This document shows positions 7,569-16,842 of a stretch of DNA of 64,000 nucleotides, in pieces (the first letter of the stretch is position 1; each line of letters opens with the position of its first letter). A program made the position numbers and the translations under genes. The DNA comes from an uncultured Clostridia bacterium (GTDB taxonomy: Bacteria; Bacillota; Clostridia; Oscillospirales; Ruminococcaceae), in NCBI GenBank assembly GCA_947631455.1, contig CANRLH010000002.1, positions 91,312 to 155,311 on the forward strand. The letters run 5' to 3'. The notes beneath the pieces were generated by a model. It did no database searches. It worked only from the letters and a program-made list of their open reading frames with translations, and was not told the origin of the DNA.

Positions 7569-8708
7569 TTGAGAAGGTTTTGTTTTGACGACGGAAGTGC
7601 GCGGATCGATTCGCTTCAAAGTGCAGCGAAATTTGCGCTTGCATTCGGAACGTGCTTAAGTGTAGGTGACAGGGCGGTTTTGAGCTTTTCCGGAAAAGAG
7701 GATTCAAAGCTTTACGGTGACATAATAGCAAAAACTTTGTCGGGAATCGGTATAAATGTGTTCGTTTTGTCTTTAAGCGAGGAATTTTTGTCGTCATTCT
7801 GTGCAAACGCTTTGTCAGCAAGGTGTTATCTGCACGTGTATTCGGCTGCATCTGTATGGGTTCGTGCCGCAGGCAAAAACGGCGAACAGTTAAGCGATAT
7901 CCTTTTGTCAGAGATTACCGAGCGGTTTAACAGTGAAAGCTTTCGCAGAGTAGACGCGAGAAAACTTGGCGAGATAAAAAGCGCAGATGAAATTATAAAT
8001 CTGTATAAAGAGCTAATAAAGCAGGGCATGACTTCGTTTGATGGTCTGTCAGCGAGAGTGAAAACCTCATCAACGCTTGTGGCAGAGCTTTTTGACGAAA
8101 TAATAAGAGATAAAAATGACGTTTACGGTGAGGAAATAGTTTTCAGTTTTTCTCTTGACTGCAAAAAGCTTTCGGCATACAGCAGTTCTACCGGATATAT
8201 CTATCATGAAACGCTTGTGATGATTGCACTTAAATACCTTCTTGATAAAGGAGCAAAGATTAAAGTTCCGAATCAATTTTCTTACGTAAAAGACAGACTG
8301 TCTGACGGCGTATCTTTAATTGAAGAAAATGACTATCAGGGGATAAGCTTTGAAAACCGCTTTTTGACAGACAGCTTTTTACTTATGACTCTGGTGATAC
8401 GTTGCCTTTGTGAAAGCAAGAAAAGCCTTAGCGAAGCGGTTTCAGAGATACCGCCGGTGTGTTTTACTGAAAGATATGTTTACACGGGAAACGGAGCCGA
8501 TAAAAGAATGGATAAAATGATAGCCTCAGGTTTTTTGGACTTAAGCGGCAGAAGAACTCAAAAAAGCGGAACGACCAGAGCAAAGCTCTCAAAGGAGGGC
8601 AGGGGTATAATGCTTTATGCGGATGCGTATTCTTTTGAGGCCGCAAGCGCAATGTGTGATGAGATAGAAAGATATATAGGCAGAATAAATCTTGACAAAG
8701 AAGAATAA
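7569..8708 (+). CDS. Degenerate GlmM/phosphohexomutase-like protein, probably non-catalytic
   Basis: 379 residues from a TTG start with GAAAGGGG upstream; there is no ATG before residue 154. Aligned by eye to GlmM (about 450 residues), the whole fold can be followed: FDDGSARID at the FGTDGIRG position, GKNGEQLSD at GPDGxKLSD, a helix IMALxxKYL-like LVMIALKYLL, and a C-terminal LYADAYSFEAA like VxVEAxxxxxA. All four functional loops are altered: the phosphoserine loop SASHNP is replaced around residues 90-96 (VYSAASV), the metal loop DGDADR by SLDCKK (195-200), the sugar loop GExSGH is not found, and the phosphate loop RPSGTEP reads LSKEGRG. So it likely does not isomerise sugars. It lies upstream of RNase J and gdpP. 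A regulatory or scaffold role is inference. Confidence 0.6.
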   Translation: MRRFCFDDGSARIDSLQSAAKFALAFGTCLSVGDRAVLSFSGKEDSKLYGDIIAKTLSGIGINVFVLSLSEEFLSSFCANALSARCYLHVYSAASVWVRAAGKNGEQLSDILLSEITERFNSESFRRVDARKLGEIKSADEIINLYKELIKQGMTSFDGLSARVKTSSTLVAELFDEIIRDKNDVYGEEIVFSFSLDCKKLSAYSSSTGYIYHETLVMIALKYLLDKGAKIKVPNQFSYVKDRLSDGVSLIEENDYQGISFENRFLTDSFLLMTLVIRCLCESKKSLSEAVSEIPPVCFTERYVYTGNGADKRMDKMIASGFLDLSGRRTQKSGTTRAKLSKEGRGIMLYADAYSFEAASAMCDEIERYIGRINLDKEE

Positions 8709-8719
8709 AGTGGTATAAT
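8692..8719 (+). promoter_or_regulatory. Strong promoter for RNase J, inside the end of the upstream gene
   Basis: TTGACA (8692-8697), 16-base spacer, TATAAT (8714-8719): both hexamers are perfect. The -35 box lies within the last codons of the GlmM-like gene and the start point would be near 8727, giving a leader of about 175 bases before rnj. Confidence 0.8.
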
Positions 8720-8726
8720 AATAATT

Positions 8727-8902
8727 AACGTTTGTGTTCGGAAAATAAAAGCTGTCCAAAGCCTTTTTAACATTTATAATGCTGCACAGGCTTAGGATTT
8801 TTTTAAGGATACTATCTGCATTTATGCGGGTTTAATTGCGGTTGTTCGGCAAAAATCGCAATAATTAGAAATACAGAAACGAGGAAAGGAATAAACCATT
8901 TT
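8727..8902 (+). promoter_or_regulatory. Long 5' leader of the RNase J mRNA
   Basis: This untranslated stretch holds a weak stem AAGCCT...AGGCTT followed by GGATTTTTTT (about 8760-8809) and a second hairpin ATTGCG/CGCAAT (8835-8840 with 8857-8862). The first could act as a leaky attenuator. The Shine-Dalgarno sequence GAGGAAAGGA is rather far (12 bases) from the ATG. No known riboswitch pattern is recognised. Confidence 0.35.
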
Positions 8903-10867
8903 ATGAAAAAACTGAATAACGACAAAGCCAGTACATCAGTCAGCAGTCGTCAAAAGGTTAGCAAGCGTGTGCCGGAGAACGGAAATAATGCCGGTGAGCT
9001 TACGAATCTTTTTACTATAGGCGTGCCCAAAAGGGATCTTTCGACTATCAGGGAGTCTATGCCGGTAACAAAGCCAAATCGCAAAGCAACTGCGTCAAAG
9101 TCCTCAAGGGCATCCGCAAAGTCTTCGTCCAGATCAGAGCCAAAGCAAAGGGCGCAGAGCGCTGAAAAGCCCAGACAGAGGACTGCAAGGCAAAGGGAGC
9201 AAAGACGTTCTACGCCACTTAAGATAATACCGCTTGGCGGACTTAATGAGATCGGAAAAAATATGACGGTAATAGAATGTGCAAACGACATTTTCGTCAT
9301 CGACTGCGGACTTGCGTTTCCGGACAGCGATATGCTGGGAGTAGACCTTGTTCTGCCGGATTACACATACCTTGAAAAAAATGCCGACAAAATAAGAGGT
9401 ATAGTGCTTACGCACGGACATGAGGATCACATCGGAGGACTTCCGTATTTTTTAAACAAAATAGACGTTCCCGTATACGGAACGAGACTTACCATAGGAC
9501 TTGTAGAGGGAAAGCTTAAGGAAGCCGGACTTCTGGGAAAAACAAAGCTTTCGGTAGTAAATCCGGGAGACACTGTAAAGCTGGGCTGTATGGCGGTTGA
9601 GTTTATAAGAGTGAACCACTCTATTCCCGATGCTGTGGGAATGGCTATTTTTACACCTGCCGGAATTTTGGTGCATACGGGAGATTTTAAAGTAGATTTT
9701 ACCCCTATTGAGGGTGGAACTATTGATCTTGCACGATTTGCTGAGCTTGGCAACAGAGGGGTTTTGGCTTTTATGGCGGACTCCACAAACTCAGAACGTC
9801 CCGGCTTTACAATGAGTGAAAGAACTGTGGGCGAAAGCTTTTCAAAGCTATTTGCGAGAGCGGACAACAAGAGGATAATAATTGCAACCTTTGCATCCAA
9901 CATACATCGAGTGCAGCAGATAATAGACCGTGCCGTAAAGGATGACAGAAAAGTAGCCGTGTCCGGAAGGAGCATGGTAAACGTAATGCAAAAGGGACGA
10001 GAACTGGGATATCTTAAGTGCCCAGATAATATTCTCATTGAGATTGATCAGATAAATAACTACCCGCCGGAAAAGCTTGTTATCATTACGACCGGCAGCC
10101 AGGGAGAGCCTATGTCGGCTCTTACAAGGATGGCTAGGAATGAGCACAGACAAGTAACGATAACACCGAGAGATTTTATTATAATCTCGGCAAACCCTAT
10201 TCCTGGAAACGAAAAGGGAGTAACAAATGTTGTAAACAGTCTTATGAAGCTTGGGGCTGACGTTATATATGAGTCTATGTATGACGTTCATGTGTCCGGA
10301 CACGCTTGTCAGGAGGAGCAGAAGCTTTTGCTTTCTCTTGTAAAGCCAAAGTATTTCATACCCGTTCACGGAGAATATAAGCATCTTGCAAGACATGCCC
10401 AGACGGCTCACGAAACGGGAATAGATTATAGCAACATAATAATTGCGGACCTCGGAAGCGTTATAGAAACGGATGGTGTGGATATGTCGATAACCGGTTC
10501 TGTAACTGCGGGAAAGGTTTTGGTAGACGGACTCGGAGTGGGGGATGTTGGCGTTATAGTGCTGAGGGACAGAAAACACTTAGCGCAGGACGGACTTATC
10601 ATTGCAGTAGCGACTATCGACAGAAAGAATCGCACTGTACTTGCCGGTCCCGACATAGTGTCAAGAGGCTTTGTATATGTGAGGGAATCGGAGGAGTTGC
10701 TCGACGGCGCAAGAGAGCTTTTGTACGATTCGCTTAAGGATTGCCTTGACCATTCGATATATGAGTGGAGTGCGATGAAAGGCAAGATGAAAGATTCGCT
10801 TTCAAATTATATTTATCAGAAAACAAAGAGGAGCCCGATGATCCTGCCTATAATTATGGAGGTATAA
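8903..10867 (+). CDS. rnj: Ribonuclease J
   Basis: 654 residues. A metallo-beta-lactamase/beta-CASP nuclease with 5'-3' exonuclease and endonuclease activity in mRNA decay and rRNA maturation. The catalytic domain begins near residue 105 (IIPLGGLNEIGKNM), with the zinc motif LTHGHEDHIGG, then VNHSIPDAVG, HTGDFKVDF, MADSTNSERPG, the beta-CASP motif region TTGSQGEPMSAL and VHVSGHACQEE / IPVHGEYKHL. The C-terminal dimerisation domain ends in PMILPIIMEV. An extra N-terminal segment of about 104 residues is rich in Lys, Arg, Ser and Gln with no fold evident; B. subtilis RNase J1 lacks it. It may bind RNA or partners. A perfect promoter and a 175-base leader precede it. Confidence 0.93.
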   Translation: MKKLNNDKASTSVSSRQKVSKRVPENGNNAGELTNLFTIGVPKRDLSTIRESMPVTKPNRKATASKSSRASAKSSSRSEPKQRAQSAEKPRQRTARQREQRRSTPLKIIPLGGLNEIGKNMTVIECANDIFVIDCGLAFPDSDMLGVDLVLPDYTYLEKNADKIRGIVLTHGHEDHIGGLPYFLNKIDVPVYGTRLTIGLVEGKLKEAGLLGKTKLSVVNPGDTVKLGCMAVEFIRVNHSIPDAVGMAIFTPAGILVHTGDFKVDFTPIEGGTIDLARFAELGNRGVLAFMADSTNSERPGFTMSERTVGESFSKLFARADNKRIIIATFASNIHRVQQIIDRAVKDDRKVAVSGRSMVNVMQKGRELGYLKCPDNILIEIDQINNYPPEKLVIITTGSQGEPMSALTRMARNEHRQVTITPRDFIIISANPIPGNEKGVTNVVNSLMKLGADVIYESMYDVHVSGHACQEEQKLLLSLVKPKYFIPVHGEYKHLARHAQTAHETGIDYSNIIIADLGSVIETDGVDMSITGSVTAGKVLVDGLGVGDVGVIVLRDRKHLAQDGLIIAVATIDRKNRTVLAGPDIVSRGFVYVRESEELLDGARELLYDSLKDCLDHSIYEWSAMKGKMKDSLSNYIYQKTKRSPMILPIIMEV

Positions 10868-10896
10868 TCATCAAAGGGTGCGATTGATGATTTAAT
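10867..10896 (+). terminator. Weak hairpin after rnj
   Basis: An 8-bp stem ATCATCAA/TTGATGAT (10867-10874 with 10884-10891) with TTTAATAAT after it starts at the last base of the stop codon. The T-tract is interrupted, so it may only reduce read-through into gdpP. Confidence 0.4.
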
Positions 10897-10997
10897 AATA
10901 GCTTACTAAGGTCAAAAGCCGCGACAGATTATTTTATTAAGAATTCAAATAAAGGGATAAGTATATGTTTTAGATTATCCCCGGGAGGCAAAGAGGT

Positions 10998-12989
10998 ATG
11001 AAAAAGAAAATACAGATCCCAATTCTCATGTCATTTTTGTTGCTTTCCCTGTCAGCGGTATTTACGTCTATTTATATAATTGCAGGCAACGGAGCGAAAA
11101 ATATCGGAATTGCGGCGCTGGTGATAAGTCTTATAGCAATAGCTGTGCTTTCAGTATATGTTATTATTTCCGAGAATAACAATCTTCGGTACATTGCAAA
11201 AATGTCTCACGATTTAAGGGTCACCCAGAGGGAGACTCTTTACAATTTTCCAACTCCCGTTTTGATAGTCGATGAAAACAGAACGGTAGTCTGGGTAAAC
11301 GATGCTTTTTCCAAGCAGCTTTTTTCTGAATCAGAGTCGTTCGGCGTAAATATATCAGAGCTTTTTATGGTGAACTTTGATATGATGTTTCACGAGCAGG
11401 GGACGATCGTAAGAATACATGAAAGATACTTTTTGGCAAAAGCGGTAAGGCCGGAAAATGACCTGATAGGTCTTGCGATGATATATCTGCACGATGAGAC
11501 CGAGTTTAAAAAGCTTCAGAGAGAGCACACTCTGTCTCACCCGTCTGTTCTCATCATATCGGTTGACAATTACGATGATGCGCTTCAGAACTCCCGCGCC
11601 AGCGAAAAGAGCACGATTGTCGGAGAAATAGAGCGTCTGGTTGAGGATTTTGTGGATTCGACAACGGGAATAGCAGTAAACATATCCTCATCAAGGTTTG
11701 TTGTCGTTCTTGAAGAGCGGCATCTGCTCAAGTGTATAGAAAATAAATTTGATATACTTGACAAAGCGAGATCAATACTTGTAGGAAAAAGCCAGCCTAT
11801 AACATTGTCAATAGGTGTCGGCAAGGATGCGGGAACACTTTCTCAGAGCGAGGTATATGCAAGACAGGCGCTTGATATGTGTCTGGGACGAGGCGGAGAT
11901 CAGGTTGCGATAAAGACCGATAACGGATTTGAGTTTTTCGGCGGAATGTCAAAGGGCGTTGAAAGGCGCACTAAGGTAAGAAGCCGTGTTATCGCCGCAG
12001 CTATACTTGAGGTCGTTAAGAATGCTTACACAGTGTTTATAATGGGACACCGAAACGGTGATCTTGACAGTATTGGTTCTGCAACGGGACTTGCTGCGGC
12101 CTTGCGTCAAAAGGGTAAGCAGGCATATGTTGTATGTGATTTGGATCACAATCTTGCAAGCGTTATGATAAATCACATAAACGCAAACGAAAGCTCTGAA
12201 TTTTATATATCGCCGCAAAGAGCGATGAATGTGAAAACGCAGGACAGCGTTCTTGTGATAGTGGATACGCATAATCCCGATATTCTTGACAGCACAGAAC
12301 TTTACAGAATGTTTGATAAGGTAGTAGTTATCGATCACCACAGACGTATGGTAAATGCAATCGAAAATGCGGTGGTTTTTTATAATGAGCCAAATGCTTC
12401 TTCGGCGTCCGAAATGGTTGCTGAGATAGTTCAGTACTTCAGCGAGGACATGAGGCTTTCTCCGCATATAGCTGAAAGTCTTCTTGCCGGAATAATGCTT
12501 GATACCAAAAACTTTGTGTTCAAGACGGGCGTCAGAACTTTTGAAGCGGCAGCATATTTAAGAGGACAGGGAGCTGACACAACGGCTGTAAAGACGATGT
12601 TTGCAACGCCGATAGATACTTATAGAGAAAAATCAAAGCTTATAAATGACGCAGAGCTGTACGGAACATGTGCGATTGCAGATGGAGATGGCGACAATGA
12701 TGCCGTGCGTCTTGCGGCTGCACAGGCGGCAGATGAGCTTTTAGGAATTTCCGGAATAAAGGCATCGTTTGTTTTGTATGAAAGCAATGCTATGACTGCG
12801 ATCAGTGCCAGAAGTATGGGAGACGTTAACGTGCAGGTCATAATGGAGGCTTTAGGCGGCGGCGGACACCACAACATGGCGGGTGCGCAGGTAAATATGA
12901 ATCTGTTTGACGCAAAGGAAAAGCTAAAGGAAATATTGAGAGAAACAGTAAACGGCTTTTCTGATGAGATAAAGGAAAGCAGGGATTAA
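10998..12989 (+). CDS. gdpP: Cyclic-di-AMP phosphodiesterase GdpP
   Basis: 663 residues, the family's standard length. Two N-terminal membrane helices (about residues 8-30 and 35-57) precede a PAS-like domain (FPTPVLIVDENRTVVWVND), a degenerate GGDEF domain (about 175-310; no GGDEF signature, with the region RFVVVLEERH), and a DHH-DHHA1 phosphodiesterase. The DHH part shows MGHRNGDLDSIGS, VIVDTHNPD and VIDHHRR; the DHHA1 part ends with GGGGHHNMAGAQV. The enzyme hydrolyses c-di-AMP to pApA and so controls osmotic and cell-wall homeostasis. The first motif reads GHRNGDLDS where most members have GHKNPDMDS; the metal-binding Asp and His residues are kept. It is followed by rplI after 35 bases, the usual gdpP-rplI-dnaB order. 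Confidence 0.95.
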   Translation: MKKKIQIPILMSFLLLSLSAVFTSIYIIAGNGAKNIGIAALVISLIAIAVLSVYVIISENNNLRYIAKMSHDLRVTQRETLYNFPTPVLIVDENRTVVWVNDAFSKQLFSESESFGVNISELFMVNFDMMFHEQGTIVRIHERYFLAKAVRPENDLIGLAMIYLHDETEFKKLQREHTLSHPSVLIISVDNYDDALQNSRASEKSTIVGEIERLVEDFVDSTTGIAVNISSSRFVVVLEERHLLKCIENKFDILDKARSILVGKSQPITLSIGVGKDAGTLSQSEVYARQALDMCLGRGGDQVAIKTDNGFEFFGGMSKGVERRTKVRSRVIAAAILEVVKNAYTVFIMGHRNGDLDSIGSATGLAAALRQKGKQAYVVCDLDHNLASVMINHINANESSEFYISPQRAMNVKTQDSVLVIVDTHNPDILDSTELYRMFDKVVVIDHHRRMVNAIENAVVFYNEPNASSASEMVAEIVQYFSEDMRLSPHIAESLLAGIMLDTKNFVFKTGVRTFEAAAYLRGQGADTTAVKTMFATPIDTYREKSKLINDAELYGTCAIADGDGDNDAVRLAAAQAADELLGISGIKASFVLYESNAMTAISARSMGDVNVQVIMEALGGGGHHNMAGAQVNMNLFDAKEKLKEILRETVNGFSDEIKESRD

Positions 12990-13024
12990 GATATAAATAC
13001 AGTCATTAAAGGAGTGACACACTT

Positions 13025-13474
13025 ATGAAGGTTATTTTTTTACAGGACGTTAAGGGCTCGGGCAAGGCAGGAGATATAAAAAACGTGGCAGACGGATACG
13101 CAAGAAATTTTCTGTTGGGAAAAGGACTTGCTGTAGAGGCTACTGCTAAGAATTTGAACGAGCTTAAAGGAAAGCAGGAGGCTGTTCAGCACAAAAAGGA
13201 TGTTGAAAAAGCTTCAAATCAGGAAATTGCAAATGTCCTTGAGGGAAAGACAGTAAAGATTCCGGCAAAGGCGGGAAACGGCGGAAGGCTGTTCGGAGCG
13301 GTAACATCGGCTACTGTTTCTCAGGAAATAGACAAGCAGTATAAAATATCTATTGACAAAAAGAAGATATCCTTAAAAGGCGGAGACATAAAGGCCTTCG
13401 GAGATTACGAGGCGAATGTAAAGCTTTCTCAGGGAATATCTTTTGCGGTAAAGGTATCAGTATCAGAGGAATAG
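13025..13474 (+). CDS. rplI: 50S ribosomal protein L9
   Basis: 149 residues, the usual size. L9 binds 23S rRNA domain V and projects from the L1 side of the large subunit. The conserved N-terminal [21 protein letters not shown] and [13 protein letters not shown] motifs are present, followed by the long connecting helix and the C-terminal domain with [17 protein letters not shown] lies ahead of the ATG. It sits between gdpP and dnaB, as in B. subtilis and many Clostridia. Confidence 0.98.
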   Translation: MKVIFLQDVKGSGKAGDIKNVADGYARNFLLGKGLAVEATAKNLNELKGKQEAVQHKKDVEKASNQEIANVLEGKTVKIPAKAGNGGRLFGAVTSATVSQEIDKQYKISIDKKKISLKGGDIKAFGDYEANVKLSQGISFAVKVSVSEE

Positions 13475-13493
13475 GATTTTTGAGGTAGAGAAA

Positions 13494-14837
13494 ATGGATT
13501 TTTTATCAGGTGAGCAGATAGGTCAGCTTCCCGTTAATCTTGAGGCGGAGCAGACGGTGCTCGGAGGAATACTCATTGATGCGAAAAAAGCGCTGCCTAT
13601 TGTTATCGAAAGGGTAAAAGCCGACTTTTTTTACAGTGAGCAACATAAAGCGATCTTTGCAATCGTTCAGCGGATGTTTACCTCCGGTAAAAACGTGGAT
13701 ATACTTACTGTTTCTGACGAGGCTCAGAAAATGGGCGTCTTTGAAACAGAAGCAATGGCAAGAACATATCTTAAGGGCATGGCGGAAAGTGTTCCCAGCG
13801 TTTCTAATATAGAGAGCTACTGCGATATAATTGAAGAAAAATACTATCTTCGCGCTTTGATAGTTGCGGCAAGGGAAATAATTGATAATGCACAAAATTC
13901 ATCAAATGACGCGAAAAATCTGCTTGATAGCGCCGAACAGAAAATTTACGATATAAGAAAAGGCAAGGACGCAGAGGGCCTTATCAGAATAGAGGATGTT
14001 ATAATAGATTCTTATCAGCATCTTCAGCAGATATCGGGGGACGACAAGGATAAATACCTTGGAACAAAAACAGGTTATTCAGGTCTTGACAATATAACCG
14101 GGGGACTTAATAAGTCAGACCTCATTGTGGTTGCCGCAAGACCCGGAATGGGAAAATCAGCTTTTGCGCTTAATATTGCCACTAATATGTGCAAGAGAAG
14201 CGACAAAGAGGTAGCGATTTTTTCACTTGAAATGGGAAAAGAGCAGATGGTAACGAGAATGCTTTCAAGCGAATCTCTTGTGAGCAACGGGGTCTTGCGT
14301 TCGGGAAATATATCGGTTGAGGAATGGAACAAGCTTGCCGAGGGAGCTGCTGCGCTTTCTGAAATGCCTATCTATATAGATGACACGGCGGGAGTTACCG
14401 TTCCTCAGATGAAGGCAAAGCTTAGGCGTATGCGAAATCTGGGGCTTGTTATAATTGATTACCTTCAGCTTATGGAGAGCGCAAATAAGCATACCAACAG
14501 AGTGACCGAGGTTTCAGAGATCACAAGGCAGTTAAAGCTTATGGCAAAAGAACTGAATGTTCCCGTGATATGTTTGTCACAGCTTGCAAGAGGTCCTGAA
14601 AACAGACAGGACCACCGCCCGTTACTGGCCGATCTTCGTGAGTCGGGATCTATTGAGCAGGATGCGGATATCGTTATGTTTTTATACAGAGACAGCTATT
14701 ATAATGAGGAAGCAGAAAATCAGAGCGAGGCGGAATGTATAGTGTCTAAAAACCGTCACGGGGAAACTGGTACGGTAAAGCTTGCATGGCTTGGAGAATA
14801 TACACTTTTCAGAAGTCTTGATACAACAAAAAGATAA
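13494..14837 (+). CDS. dnaB: Replicative DNA helicase DnaB
   Basis: 447 residues. Hexameric 5'-3' helicase of the replication fork. The N-terminal domain (PVNLEAEQTVLGGILID) and RecA-like ATPase domain are complete: Walker A AARPGMGKSAFALN near residue 212, the SLEMGKEQM helix, Walker B VIIDYLQLM, and SQLARGPENR plus LRESGSIEQDADIVMFLYR at the end. The start is ATG with GAGGTAGAG upstream, 19 bases after rplI. No intein is seen. Confidence 0.98.
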   Translation: MDFLSGEQIGQLPVNLEAEQTVLGGILIDAKKALPIVIERVKADFFYSEQHKAIFAIVQRMFTSGKNVDILTVSDEAQKMGVFETEAMARTYLKGMAESVPSVSNIESYCDIIEEKYYLRALIVAAREIIDNAQNSSNDAKNLLDSAEQKIYDIRKGKDAEGLIRIEDVIIDSYQHLQQISGDDKDKYLGTKTGYSGLDNITGGLNKSDLIVVAARPGMGKSAFALNIATNMCKRSDKEVAIFSLEMGKEQMVTRMLSSESLVSNGVLRSGNISVEEWNKLAEGAAALSEMPIYIDDTAGVTVPQMKAKLRRMRNLGLVIIDYLQLMESANKHTNRVTEVSEITRQLKLMAKELNVPVICLSQLARGPENRQDHRPLLADLRESGSIEQDADIVMFLYRDSYYNEEAENQSEAECIVSKNRHGETGTVKLAWLGEYTLFRSLDTTKR

Positions 14838-14849
14838 AATTGCAAAACG

Positions 14850-14882
14850 GCACCGAATGAAGCTTTCACTCGGTGCTAATAG
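14850..14882 (+). terminator. Hairpin between dnaB and tilS
   Basis: A 12-bp stem with one mismatch and a GCT loop (14850-14861 with 14865-14876). It is followed by TAATAGTG rather than a clean T-run, so it may be a partial terminator or an RNA processing or stability element within the operon. Confidence 0.5.
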
Positions 14883-14901
14883 TGTTTTAAGGAGTAAAAA
14901 A

Positions 14902-16209
14902 ATGCTTGACAGGATAGCTTCGTTTTCTGCTGAAAACGGTTTGTTTGAAGCCGGTGACAGGGTGTTGGCGGCTGTTTCTGGCGGGGCTGACAGCACCGCG
15001 ATGTTGTGCATATTAAAAAGCCTGGAAAAGAAGCTTTGCATCACGCTCTCAGCCGTTCATGTAAACCACAACCTGAGGGGGAGCGAAAGTAAGCGCGACG
15101 AAGAGTTTTGCATAGCGCTTTGTAAAAAGCTTCAGGTACCGATAAAAACTGTGAGCATAAACGTAAGAGATTTTTGCCAAAGAAACGCAATATCGACAGA
15201 GGAAGGCGCAAGAACATTAAGGTATGAGGTGTTTGACAATGAAAAAAGCGATAAGATCGCAACGGCACACACTCTGAACGATTCGTATGAAACAGCTTTG
15301 TTTAATCTTGCGAGGGGAACTGCCCTAAGGGGGATTTGCGGTATACCGGTAAAGAGGGGGAAAATTGTAAGACCGCTTTTGTGCGTGACCAGAGACGAGA
15401 TAGAGAGATACTTAAAAGATATAGGGCAAAGCTATGTGACAGATACCTCTAACCTTACTGACGATTATACGAGAAATTATATAAGACACAACATAGTTCC
15501 TAAAATGCTCACAGTAAACCAGTCTGCTTTAAGTAATTTTGAAAATACATCACGGGCGCTGTCGGCGGACGAAAGCTTTCTTGATGAAACGGCTCAAAAG
15601 GAGTATGAAAATGCCGAAACTGACGGCGGACTTGACATTAAAAAGCTTTTGAAAATGAACCGCGCTATAAGAAACAGAGTGCTTGTAAAGGCGTTGAGGA
15701 CAAATGAAATTCAGGTAAGTGCAAAGCGGATAAAAGATCTTGAGCGTTGTATTTTTGATAGGCGCAAGGTGAATCTTTCGGGAGATGTTTTTTGCTTTGT
15801 TGAGGATGATATACTTAAAATTGGCACGCAAAAATCTGTTGAGTGGAAGACTTATGAACATAAAATAAGCATAGGTGAAGAGGTGGAGTTTTTCGGAAGA
15901 ACAGTCAGAGTTGAAAAAGTTAGAGATATTAACATAAAATTCACAAAATTTTCGTTTGATTGTGATAAAATAAAGGGTAAGCTTTTTGTACGAAACCGCA
16001 AAAGCGGCGACAAGGTAAAGTTTTACGGACAAGATCATACTAAAAATCTAAAAAAGCTTTTTTGCGAAAAAATTCCCCTGAAAGACCGTATGAAGACAAT
16101 TATTTTGGCAGATGACGAGGGAATAGTATTTGTTGAAGGTTTCGGAGCGGCCGAAAGGGTAAAAACGGATGAAAAAACGGAAAATAAAGCGGTACTCGTC
16201 ATATCATAA
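14902..16209 (+). CDS. tilS: tRNA(Ile)-lysidine synthase TilS
   Basis: 435 residues from the ATG at 14902, which follows AAGGAG; a longer frame upstream overlaps dnaB and has no ribosome site. TilS attaches lysine to C34 of the CAU-anticodon tRNA(Ile2), changing decoding from Met to Ile. The P-loop AVSGGADSTAM is near residue 27, followed by VHVNHNLRG, EEGARTLRYEVF, TAHTLNDSYET and the GIPVKRGKIVRPLL segment. The C-terminal TilS domain (RNRKSGDKVKFYGQ...KKLF, KIPLKDR) is present. The His-Thr-Leu-Asn-Asp reading of the usual AHHxDD motif is a mild variation. The order tilS-hpt-ftsH downstream matches other Firmicutes. Confidence 0.95.
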   Translation: MLDRIASFSAENGLFEAGDRVLAAVSGGADSTAMLCILKSLEKKLCITLSAVHVNHNLRGSESKRDEEFCIALCKKLQVPIKTVSINVRDFCQRNAISTEEGARTLRYEVFDNEKSDKIATAHTLNDSYETALFNLARGTALRGICGIPVKRGKIVRPLLCVTRDEIERYLKDIGQSYVTDTSNLTDDYTRNYIRHNIVPKMLTVNQSALSNFENTSRALSADESFLDETAQKEYENAETDGGLDIKKLLKMNRAIRNRVLVKALRTNEIQVSAKRIKDLERCIFDRRKVNLSGDVFCFVEDDILKIGTQKSVEWKTYEHKISIGEEVEFFGRTVRVEKVRDINIKFTKFSFDCDKIKGKLFVRNRKSGDKVKFYGQDHTKNLKKLFCEKIPLKDRMKTIILADDEGIVFVEGFGAAERVKTDEKTENKAVLVIS

Positions 16210-16251
16210 AACTATCACAAAAGGATATTAAAATATTTTGGAGCTGAAGAG

Positions 16252-16782
16252 ATGACAGAAATATTTGAACAAAAATCAGAAGTTTTGTTTGCCGCAGATG
16301 ATATAAAGCGGTCGGTGTCAGAGCTTGGCAAAAAAATAAATCTTGACTACAAGGATAAGAATTTGCTAGTAGTCGGAGTTTTAAAGGGATCGTTTGTGTT
16401 TATGGCGGATCTTTTAAGAGAAATTGATCTGCCTCTTATGCTTGATTTTATAAAGGTGCATAGCTATAATAAAACCCGGTCGGTCGGAGAGGTGAGTTTT
16501 GATCTTGACCTTACGTATGACCTTAAAGGAAAAGATGTTTTGGTTGTTGAGGATATTCTCGACACGGGAAGAACTCTTAAGAATGTATGCGATCATTTTT
16601 CAAAAAGACATGCAAACAGTATAAAAACTGCTGTGCTTTTGGATAAGCCGTCAAGAAGAGTCGTAGACATAACCGCAGATTATCGATGCTTTGAAATATC
16701 CGATAAATTCGTAGTGGGATATGGGCTTGACTATGATGAGCAGTTTCGGTCGCTGCCGTATATTGCTCAGCTTATGATCTGA
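16252..16782 (+). CDS. hpt: Hypoxanthine-guanine phosphoribosyltransferase
   Basis: 176 residues. It salvages hypoxanthine and guanine with PRPP to IMP and GMP. The PRPP-binding motif VLVVEDILDTGRTL (about residues 94-107) is intact, as are GVLKGSFVFMADLLR near the N-terminus, KVHSYN, and the base-binding end DKFVVGYGLDYDEQFRSLPYIA. It lies between tilS and ftsH, the classical arrangement; in some Firmicutes Hpt also cooperates in controlling ftsH, but nothing here shows that. Confidence 0.97.
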   Translation: MTEIFEQKSEVLFAADDIKRSVSELGKKINLDYKDKNLLVVGVLKGSFVFMADLLREIDLPLMLDFIKVHSYNKTRSVGEVSFDLDLTYDLKGKDVLVVEDILDTGRTLKNVCDHFSKRHANSIKTAVLLDKPSRRVVDITADYRCFEISDKFVVGYGLDYDEQFRSLPYIAQLMI

Positions 16783-16842
16783 TCGCAGAGCTTAATAATA
16801 AAACAAACGCTTTCAATGAAATAGAAAATAGGAGTTGATAGG

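Noticed and set aside
9848..10579. 243-codon minus-strand frame inside RNase J
   Set aside because: Antisense shadow of the beta-CASP region; no start signal or family likeness.
10868..10997. c-di-AMP (ydaO) riboswitch ahead of gdpP
   Set aside because: The gap is only 130 bases and shows just two small hairpins without the conserved core.
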